From JBGPJM01 sp041485385 (lineage in GTDB: Bacteria; Planctomycetota; Phycisphaerae; Phycisphaerales; UBA1924), in the NCBI GenBank assembly GCA_041485385.1, contig JBGPJM010000233.1:1-7426 (forward strand): a stretch of 7,426 nt of DNA, written 5' to 3'. The notes under the pieces are model-generated. The model was given only the letters and a program-made list of their open reading frames with translations, ran no database searches and was not told the DNA's origin. Shown in pieces: positions 1 to 4,465 of the stretch. How positions within the stretch are numbered: the first letter of the stretch is position 1; every line of letters begins with the position of its first letter. Made by a program: the position numbers and the translations under genes.

Positions 1-28
1 GCTCTCATACGTCACCGGAGCCCAGGCC

Positions 29-241
29 ATGAAGCGTCAGGCACCCAGCAAGAACGGTCCCGGTATTGCCACCGCCGCCGCCACCGGCACACCCGCGTCT
101 GGCCGCAGCGAACCGAAGCCGACCGACGATCAGATCCGCAGACGGGCCTACGAGATCTACCTGCGCCGAGTTGCCGGAGGGAAGCCCGGCGACCCCAAGT
201 CCGACTGGGTGCAGGCGGAGCGGGAGCTTTCGCGACGCTGA
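29..241 (+). CDS. DUF2934 family small protein
   Basis: A 70-residue soluble protein. The first 30 residues are low-complexity and rich in Ala, Gly, Pro and Thr. Residues 32-70 match the DUF2934 pattern as I know it: a short basic helix (DQIRRRAYEIYLRR), a Gly-rich turn with a Lys/Pro/Asp segment, then DWVQAERELSRR, the family's hallmark W-x-x-A-E-x-E-L ending. The function of DUF2934 is unknown; it is a short helical domain found in many bacteria. The ATG at 29 is preceded by CGGAG at 16-20, a reasonable ribosome binding site with an 8-base spacer. The gene converges on the TerC gene with 34 bp between the stops and a shared hairpin in the gap. No upstream neighbour is visible, so operon membership cannot be judged. 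I am confident of the family and make no claim of function. Confidence 0.85.
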   Translation: MKRQAPSKNGPGIATAAATGTPASGRSEPKPTDDQIRRRAYEIYLRRVAGGKPGDPKSDWVQAERELSRR

Positions 242-251
242 GCCGATCGAC

Positions 252-277
252 GGGCCCGACGGCGCTGGGTCGGGCTC
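252..277. terminator. Hairpin between convergent genes, probable bidirectional terminator
   Basis: GCCCGAC (254-260) pairs with GTCGGGC (269-275), and a G-U and a G-C pair extend the stem to 9 bp (252-277) around an 8-base loop. It starts 10 bases after the DUF2934 stop and overlaps the TerC stop codon. There is no U-tract on either side, so it is not a classic intrinsic terminator. Its position between two convergent 3' ends makes termination or 3'-end protection the likely role. Confidence 0.45.
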
Positions 278-1334
278 AGTCATCCTTGTCCTGGGCCCCC
301 AGCGACTCATCGATGCTGCGCGCCTCGCTGGCCTCTTCCGGCGTTCTGGTGGGGAGCGGCTCGGCGGAGTCCTCGCCCGGGTGACGCGTGCTGAAGAAGA
401 TCCCCAGCCCCAGCGCGAGGACGATCACGGTCAGCGAGACTTCCGTGGGCGTGCGGACGTCGGCCATCTCCAGGAGCATCTTGCCGCCGACGAAACCGAG
501 CACGATCGCCAGGCTGATGTTGAGGAAGCGGAAAGCGTGGAGCATGTGGGCCAGAACGAAGTAGAGGGAGCGCAGGCCGAGGATCGCGAAGACGTTGGAC
601 GTGAAGACGATGAACGGATCGGTCGTCACGGTGAAGATCGCCGGGATCGAATCGACGGCAAAGATGATGTCCACCACGCTGACGACCACCAGCACGAGGA
701 TGAGCGGGGTGAAGCTGCGTCGCCCCGTCTGCGGGTCGCGCACCGCAAAGCGGTCGCCGTGGAACGAGGCGCTGACGGGCACCAGCGTGCGTGCGGCGCG
801 CACCGCGAGGCTGGATTCGGGATCGAAATCCCTGTCTTTCCTGATCAGCATGGCGAAGGCGGTGTAGACCAGGAACGCGCCGGCGATGTACAGGAGCCAG
901 TGGAATCGCTGGATGAGCACCGTGCCCAGGCCGATCATGGCGCCGCGCAGGAGGAGCGCCCCGATGATGCCCCACACGAGCACGCGCTGCTGGTAGGCGG
1001 AGGGCACCTTGAAGTGCCGGAAGATCAGCGCGAAGACAAAGAGGTTGTCGACACTCAGCGAGTACTCGAGGAGCCAGCCCTGGAGGAAGAACGAGGCGGC
1101 GGAGAACCCCGAAAGGCCCGCCTCCCCGCCATCGGTGAGCCCGATGCCCATCCAGTGCTTGTCGTACAGGAGATAGAGCGTGGGGATGAAACCGAGGGCC
1201 AGGAGGATGCACAGCCCCGTCCACGCCAGCGCCTGGCCCGTAGAGATCTCGCGCTCGCGGTGGCGCGCCACCCGCAGCTCCAGGGCCATCATCATGAACA
1301 CGAAGACGATGAAGCCTGTGTAAAGCCAGATCAT
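276..1334 (-). CDS. TerC family integral membrane protein (Alx-like)
   Basis: A 352-residue polytopic inner-membrane protein of the TerC family. Members such as Alx and MeeF/MeeY are linked to manganese export or metal loading of exported enzymes and to alkaline/redox stress; the exact substrate here is inferred. Two family signatures are visible in membrane helices: EYSLSVDNLFVF at 90-101 (acidic E90, D96) and DIIFAVDSIPAIF at 222-234 (D222, D228). Hydrophobic segments lie near residues 3-20, 37-57, 80-105, 118-140, 147-164, 210-234, 240-262, 271-290 and 297-315. A loop at 165-207 and an acidic, Pro/Glu-rich tail after 316 are hydrophilic. The length and the split between the two motifs fit the Alx subgroup. 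The start is fixed by GGAGG at complement 1343-1347, 8 bases from the ATG. The gene lies 150 bp downstream of rtcB on the same strand; co-transcription is possible, but a hairpin intervenes. No tellurite-resistance partner genes are nearby. Confidence 0.92.
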   Translation of the reverse strand: MIWLYTGFIVFVFMMMALELRVARHREREISTGQALAWTGLCILLALGFIPTLYLLYDKHWMGIGLTDGGEAGLSGFSAASFFLQGWLLEYSLSVDNLFVFALIFRHFKVPSAYQQRVLVWGIIGALLLRGAMIGLGTVLIQRFHWLLYIAGAFLVYTAFAMLIRKDRDFDPESSLAVRAARTLVPVSASFHGDRFAVRDPQTGRRSFTPLILVLVVVSVVDIIFAVDSIPAIFTVTTDPFIVFTSNVFAILGLRSLYFVLAHMLHAFRFLNISLAIVLGFVGGKMLLEMADVRTPTEVSLTVIVLALGLGIFFSTRHPGEDSAEPLPTRTPEEASEARSIDESLGAQDKDD

Positions 1335-1335
1335 G

Positions 1336-1372
1336 CGCCGAACCTCCGTTCGGCGAGGACGCGGGATGTCCT
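1336..1372 (-). promoter_or_regulatory. Tandem hairpins in TerC leader with the Shine-Dalgarno in a loop
   Basis: Read on the minus strand, AGGAC/GTCCT (1368-1372 with 1356-1360, 7-base loop) is followed with no gap by a perfect 7-bp hairpin, CGCCGAA/TTCGGCG (1349-1355 with 1336-1342). The hexaloop of the second hairpin (1343-1348) is CGGAGG, that is, the ribosome binding site itself. The stem ends one base before the ATG, so the spacer between Shine-Dalgarno and start codon is base-paired. This suggests translational control, fitting a family whose E. coli member alx is controlled by leader RNA structure. The structure is seen in the sequence; the regulation is inferred. Confidence 0.5.
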
Positions 1373-1450
1373 GAGCAATCCGACTCCTTTGAGACGCCGC
1401 TCTCTCCAGTCAACCCCGACGGCCGATGCGGATCAAGGGGGGACCGGCTC

Positions 1451-1484
1451 CGACGTTCGCGGCATGATAGCGAAGTGGACGTCG
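1451..1484 (-). terminator. Bulged hairpin directly after the rtcB stop codon
   Basis: CGACGT-TCGC (1451-1460) pairs with GCGA (1470-1473) and ACGTCG (1479-1484), giving 10 bp with a 5-base bulge and a 9-base loop. On the minus strand it begins at the first base after the rtcB TGA. No T-run follows, so it may be a Rho-type 3' end or an mRNA stabiliser rather than an intrinsic terminator. It would partly insulate the TerC gene from rtcB. Confidence 0.35.
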
Positions 1485-2891
1485 TCAATCTTCCGCCTTC
1501 TCTCCTTCCGGCGCCATCTTGACCAGCTTGGGGTCGAAGCGTGCGACCGGCTCGACCAGGTCGGTCTGCTGCGCCATCACCGTGTGGATGTCCTTGTACA
1601 CGCCCGGCACCTCGTCGATGCCGGCGCTGATGAGCGTCACGCCGCGCTCGGCGAGCTGGCGCTTCACGTTGCCCCACGCGAACGTCTCGCGGGCCTTCGT
1701 GCGCGACATCAGGCGCCCCGCGCCGTGGCTGGCGGAGCGCAGGGATGGGGCGTTGCCCTTGCCGCGGACGACGAAGCCGGGGGAGGCCATCGAGCCGGGG
1801 ATGACGCCGAGCACGCCCTCGCCCGCCGGCGTCGCGCCCTTGCGGTGGACGATCAGCTCGCGCTCGCCGCGCCCGTCGCCGGGGTCGTGGAGTTCCTTCC
1901 ACGCGAAGTTGTGGTGGTTCTCGATTGTCGCGGTCGCGCGGGCGCCCAGGTCTTTGATGATCTCGCGGTGGAGTACCTCGTGGTTGGCCGCGGCGTAGCT
2001 CCCCATGAGGTTCATCGCGTTCCAGTACTCCCTGCCCTCCTGAGAATCCAGGTCGAGCCAGGCGAGGAACTTGAGGTCCCTGGGGAGCTCGGGGTGGAGC
2101 TGCATGGCGAGCTTGGAGTAGTGCGAGCAGACCGCGGCCCCGGTGCCGCGGCTGCCGGAGTGCGAGAGCAGCGCCAGGTACGTGCCGGGCTCCAGGCCCA
2201 GATCGGCCCTGTCGAGCGTGAGGGTGCCGAACTCGACGAAGTGGTTCCCCGAGCCGCTGGTGCCGAGCTGGTTCCAGGCCTTGTCGCGCGAGGCGCGGGT
2301 GATGGGGGAGACCGACCAATCCATATCCATGACGGCGTGGTCGCGGGGGTTCTTGAAGGCGGCGCCGACGCCGAAGCGGGTCTGGCGCTCGATGGCGCCG
2401 GCGAGGCGGTCGCGCCCCTGGTCGGTCCCGAGGAGAGTGGGGGGCAGATCGACGACCGACAGGCGCATCCGGCAGGCGATGTCCACTCCCACCGCGTAGG
2501 GGATGACGGCGTTCTCGGTGGCCAGCACGCCGCCGATGGGGAGGCCGTACCCCAGGTGCGCATCGGGCATCAGCGCCCCGGCCACGGCGACGGGGAGGCG
2601 GCAGGCGCGCTCCATCTGCTTGATGGACTCCTCTTCGAGGTCCGCGCCCCACTGGCGCCACGGTGCGGGGGATTCTCGCTCGGCGGGGGCGGGTGCGGCG
2701 GTCAGGGCGCGGGCGAGGTCGCCGAAGGTGGCGTCGGAGGTGTGTGCGGCGGGGTCGGCGATGACGGCGCGGATGTAGCCGCGCATGTGGGCCTTGGGCA
2801 TGCCCGATGCGGCGGCGGCGGCGAGGGCCGTCTGGGCGGCCTTCATGGCGCTGTGGGGGATGCCGAGGTTTTCGAGTTCGCGGGCTTTCAT
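1485..2891 (-). CDS. rtcB: RtcB family RNA ligase (tRNA-splicing/RNA repair)
   Basis: A 468-residue RtcB-type ligase, which joins RNA 2',3'-cyclic phosphate or 3'-phosphate ends to 5'-OH ends using GTP and Mn2+. The family core is intact: PDAHLGYGLPIGG (109-121), VGVDIAC with metal ligands D137 and C140, GTSGSGNHFVE (210-220, N216, H217), HSGSRG (244-249, H244), ENHHNFAWKE (324-333), HRKGAT (349-354) and SHGAGRLMSR (388-397), where H389 matches the His that is guanylylated. It is somewhat longer than the roughly 400-residue E. coli enzyme because of about 75 N-terminal residues, partly Ala/Pro-rich. The ATG at 2891 is chosen because family-like sequence (MKARELENLGIP) begins there. The frame stays open to 4406, but that part is Pro/Arg/His/Ser-rich and looks non-coding. 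No clear Shine-Dalgarno precedes the start. No archease or rtcA gene is in the window. Confidence 0.95.
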   Translation of the reverse strand: MKARELENLGIPHSAMKAAQTALAAAAASGMPKAHMRGYIRAVIADPAAHTSDATFGDLARALTAAPAPAERESPAPWRQWGADLEEESIKQMERACRLPVAVAGALMPDAHLGYGLPIGGVLATENAVIPYAVGVDIACRMRLSVVDLPPTLLGTDQGRDRLAGAIERQTRFGVGAAFKNPRDHAVMDMDWSVSPITRASRDKAWNQLGTSGSGNHFVEFGTLTLDRADLGLEPGTYLALLSHSGSRGTGAAVCSHYSKLAMQLHPELPRDLKFLAWLDLDSQEGREYWNAMNLMGSYAAANHEVLHREIIKDLGARATATIENHHNFAWKELHDPGDGRGERELIVHRKGATPAGEGVLGVIPGSMASPGFVVRGKGNAPSLRSASHGAGRLMSRTKARETFAWGNVKRQLAERGVTLISAGIDEVPGVYKDIHTVMAQQTDLVEPVARFDPKLVKMAPEGEKAED

Positions 2892-2908
2892 CGAAGAGGG
2901 CTCACGGA

Positions 2909-2954
2909 GGGGAGGGCGGGGAAGGGTACTGGGGTGGGGCGTGGGGGACAGGGG
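2909..2954 (+). other. G-quadruplex-forming motif just upstream of rtcB
   Basis: Eight runs of three to five G (2909-2912, 2914-2916, 2918-2921, 2924-2926, 2931-2934, 2936-2939, 2943-2947, 2951-2954) are separated by only 1-4 bases, enough for two consecutive G-quadruplexes on the + strand. The motif lies 17-63 bases upstream of the rtcB start, on the strand that is template for rtcB, so it would sit in promoter or leader DNA rather than in the mRNA as G-runs. The motif is seen directly; any effect on transcription is inferred. Confidence 0.55.
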
Positions 2955-2959
2955 ACGAG

Positions 2960-3033
2960 AAGGATCGAGAGATGCAGAGAAAGGATCAAGAGATTTTGAG
3001 AAAAGCAGAGAAGGGCGGGGAAAGATCGAGAAA
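2960..3033 (+). repeat. Three phased 13-base direct repeats upstream of rtcB
   Basis: AAGGATCGAGAGA (2960-2972), AAGGATCAAGAGA (2981-2993) and AAAGATCGAGAAA (3021-3033) are near-identical. They start 21 and 40 bases apart, close to two and four turns of the helix. A companion motif, GCAGAGAA, precedes the second copy (2974-2981) and also occurs at 3005-3012. They lie about 70-140 bases upstream of the rtcB start, a plausible place for activator or repressor sites. The whole stretch is purine-rich, which raises the chance of coincidental similarity. Confidence 0.4.
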
Positions 3034-3051
3034 AACAGGGCAGGGTTTTTG

Positions 3052-3085
3052 CGTAAGTGCTTGTAAAAGCTGGAGTTATGATCTT
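3052..3085 (+). repeat. Duplicated intergenic motif, copy A
   Basis: This copy begins with the 13-mer CGTAAGTGCTTGT (3052-3064), then four A, GCTGGAG (3069-3075), five bases and ATCTT (3081-3085). Copy B, 337 bp further on, has the same three blocks in the same order with nearly the same spacing. Weaker similarity continues about 20 bases beyond ATCTT (GAGG, GTGT and a T-run before GCG). It contains TATGAT at 3077-3082, which resembles a -10 box but has no matching -35. Function unknown. Confidence 0.6.
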
Positions 3086-3282
3086 TGGAGGGGTGTTTTT
3101 CGCGAAGAGGGGGGGGTGGGCGGTACCCCAAGGGGATGGGGTTTTGGTGCCGGGATTGGTGGGAGGTGCGCAAGGGGTTGGGGTTTCGGGGGAAAGAAGT
3201 GAGCAGTGAGCAGAAGAGAAGAGGGGATGGGGGCGTGGCGTGGTGGGGTGGCGGCGCGCAGTTGGGGCGCTGGGGTGTGACG

Positions 3283-3340
3283 CACTGACCTCGGAGGAAC
3301 TGAGTCAGTGGCACGGGTGGCCCCTCTACCCATGGGCCAT
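3283..3340 (+). repeat. Cluster of inverted repeats in the rtcB upstream intergenic region
   Basis: CACTGAC (3283-3289) pairs with GTCAGTG (3304-3310) around a 14-base loop. Within that arm, ACTGA-G-TCAGT (3299-3309) is an alternative palindrome. Seven bases further on, TGGCCC (3318-3323) pairs with GGGCCA (3334-3339) around a 10-base loop. The two adjacent hairpins may be an operator or part of a structured transcript. I do not recognise a known RNA family. Confidence 0.4.
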
Positions 3341-3388
3341 CGGTCCTGTTTGCGCGCCCAAAATGGGAAATAGCGGGGGTCAAAAAGA

Positions 3389-3423
3389 CGTAAGTGCTTG
3401 TGGGGGCTGGAGATAAAAATCTT
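3389..3423 (+). repeat. Duplicated intergenic motif, copy B
   Basis: The 13-mer CGTAAGTGCTTGT (3389-3401) is identical to copy A. It is followed by four G (A in the other copy), GCTGGAG (3406-3412), six bases and ATCTT (3419-3423). Identity over three separated blocks in one intergenic region argues for duplication of a functional or mobile unit, not chance. Confidence 0.6.
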
Positions 3424-3435
3424 GAGGTGTGCGCT

Positions 3436-3475
3436 TTTGCGCGCGCCGGGCGCGCCTGTTCTGCGCGCGCGCAAA
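3436..3475. repeat. 11-bp GC-alternating inverted repeat
   Basis: TTTGCGCGCGC (3436-3446) is matched by GCGCGCGCAAA (3465-3475) with an 18-base loop that itself contains the palindrome GGCGCGCC (3449-3456). It is a strong hairpin or cruciform candidate; the alternating GC tracts could also adopt Z-DNA. It lies 13 bases after copy B of the duplicated motif. Role unknown. Confidence 0.45.
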
Positions 3476-3490
3476 TCGACTCCATCGTTT

Positions 3491-3515
3491 GGGGGATGTG
3501 GGATGTGGGATGGGG
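3491..3515 (+). other. G-quadruplex motif with ATGT loops
   Basis: Four G-runs (3491-3495, 3500-3502, 3507-3509, 3512-3515) are separated by ATGT, ATGT and AT, a canonical four-tract G-quadruplex motif formed by a small GATGTGG tandem. It lies on the coding-sense strand about 250 bases upstream of the zinc-binding protein gene. Confidence 0.5.
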
Positions 3516-3537
3516 ATGCGAGGGCGTGGGGCGTTCA

Positions 3538-3657
3538 GGCGTTGAGGCGTGCTGTCGTCGCGCGCGGTGGCGGAGGTCTGCTGATGCCAGAGGAAGGGGA
3601 AGCCCCGGGGAAGCCCCTTCCTCCGGCACCTCCATCCCCAAGGGAGGCGTTGAGGCG
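3538..3657 (+). repeat. 12-base direct repeats flanking the first REP-like copy
   Basis: GGCGTTGAGGCG occurs at 3538-3549 and again at 3646-3657, one on each side of the REP-like palindrome. The gaps to the palindrome are unequal (38 and 5 bases), so they are probably not a simple target-site duplication. Function unknown. Confidence 0.4.
3588..3640. repeat. REP-like palindromic repeat, copy 1
   Basis: The 53-base unit holds a perfect 10-bp inverted repeat, GAGGAAGGGG (3590-3599) with CCCCTTCCTC (3614-3623). Its 14-base loop contains the palindrome CCCCGGGG. A fixed tail (3624-3640) ending in CTCCATCCCCA follows. A second copy lies at 6110-6160; the last 30 bases (3611-3640) are identical in both. 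Both copies are intergenic, as expected for a dispersed REP/MITE-type element. Confidence 0.7.
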
Positions 3658-3767
3658 CGCCGCCGTGGGCGCGGGGGCTGGGTGTTGGGGCGGGTGTCGT
3701 CACGGGGGCTGTACGATTGCCGGGACGTGGGACGCGAGGCGAGGGGCAGGCTTGGAGGTGACATCTG

Positions 3768-4130
3768 ATGGCGGAGGAGCTCCCGGCTCGTCGGCGCGCA
3801 TTGCTGCGGATCGGGCTCCCGGAGGAGGCGGTGTTCCTCGGCTCGCAGTCGGCCTGTCATGGTGCGGCCGAGCGGTTGGCCCCGAGCACGCCGAGTCGAT
3901 GCGTTACAGCGAACTGCTCGGTCTGCAACAAAGCCAGGCGCATTGACCGGGAAGAGTTTGAGGGCTGGGCAAGGGTGTGGAAGCCGGTCTGTCCGGCGTG
4001 CCGGTGGACGCTGACGCCCGTCAGCAGTGCGGAAGAGCCGAAGGACTACGGTTTCGACTGCGGAAACTGCCACGGTCTCTTCTGGCTGTCCGACCTCCTG
4101 CAGCTCTGGGACGAGCTCGAGGAAGGGTGA
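3768..4130 (+). CDS. Small cysteine-rich, probably zinc-binding protein
   Basis: I do not recognise this 120-residue protein. It is soluble, with no signal peptide or membrane segment. It has eight cysteines, including three CxxC pairs: C50/C53 (CSVC), C75/C78 (CPAC) and C98/C101 (CGNC), with C30 and C45 as possible further ligands. This looks like one zinc ribbon built from two pairs plus a third pair, or a double zinc site. The N-terminus is basic with a short helix (residues 5-20), and the last 15 residues (LSDLLQLWDELEEG) form an acidic amphipathic helix. The start is strongly supported by GGAGGTGA at 3754-3761, 6 bases from the ATG, the best ribosome binding site in the window. It stands alone, divergent from rtcB across 876 bp and 335 bp before the next gene. 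Nucleic-acid or protein binding is a guess from the fold type. Confidence 0.75.
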   Translation: MAEELPARRRALLRIGLPEEAVFLGSQSACHGAAERLAPSTPSRCVTANCSVCNKARRIDREEFEGWARVWKPVCPACRWTLTPVSSAEEPKDYGFDCGNCHGLFWLSDLLQLWDELEEG

Positions 4131-4465
4131 GCCGGCCGGTTCGCGTGCGGCGCACCGAGCGCGGGGCAACCTGGGACAGACGAGGGCGAGGGTTCGGTCG
4201 TCGTGGTGCATGGGAGCGGGTGGGTTGGAGGCGCCCCAGTGGGCAGCGGCGCGGCGCTCGAGGCCTGCGCTCGCGCGCCGCCCTGCCCGGTGAAGGGGCT
4301 GCGCCGGTGTGCGAAGCGAGGGTTGGCCGCATGCGGCGGTCCGCCGCCCGTCGTCGGATGAACCGGCCCGCGGCGCGCGACGGGGGTGCGTGATGGGGAT
4401 GCGCAATGATCCAAGTGATAGACTGAGTGACCCTGCGGAGTCGTGTTCAGGGACAAGGGTAGATC
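4131..4465. other. Intergenic stretch without a recognisable gene; strong hairpin at 4241-4288
   Basis: I see no convincing coding sequence here. GGGCAG-CGGCGCG (4241-4253) pairs with CGCGCCG-CC-CTGCCC (4274-4288), and GCGC/GCGC continues inward, giving about 17 bp with small bulges. GCCGCATGCGGC (4326-4337) and GCGGCGG-T-CCGCCGC (4333-4347) are overlapping palindromes. These may end the upstream transcript or form part of an RNA. No RNase P, SRP or tmRNA signature was found. The promoter of the following gene must lie here, but no good -35/-10 pair is visible. Confidence 0.4.

Noticed and set aside
1385..1413. Promoter for the TerC gene with -35 TTGACT (complement 1408-1413)
   Set aside because: No -10-like hexamer lies 16-18 bases downstream.
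1335..1484. yybP-ykoY manganese riboswitch upstream of the TerC gene
   Set aside because: The family is often controlled by it, but I could not find its conserved core in this leader. A covariance search would settle it.
66..2999. 977-codon open frame on the + strand
   Set aside because: It is antisense to the TerC and rtcB genes. The frame is open because of high G+C third positions, and its Arg/Gly/Ala/Glu/His-rich product has no domain.
3198..3213. AGTGAGC tandem duplication
   Set aside because: Only two 7-base units; too short to interpret.
3309..3323. Sigma-54 promoter (TGGCACG at 3309-3315)
   Set aside because: The -24 element is perfect, but the required GC of the -12 element is missing at the right spacing, and it points away from rtcB.
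3283..3340. Cobalamin riboswitch on the minus strand (GCCACTG)
   Set aside because: Only this heptamer matches; the B12 box and the other conserved segments are absent.
3538..3657. Target-site duplication around REP copy 1
   Set aside because: The 12-base repeats lie 38 and 5 bases from the palindrome, and the second REP copy has no such flanks.
2892..4406. N-terminal extension of the rtcB reading frame by about 505 codons
   Set aside because: The extension is Pro/Arg/His/Ser-rich, crosses G-quadruplex and repeat DNA and runs antisense to the well-supported gene at 3768. The RtcB-like sequence begins at 2891.
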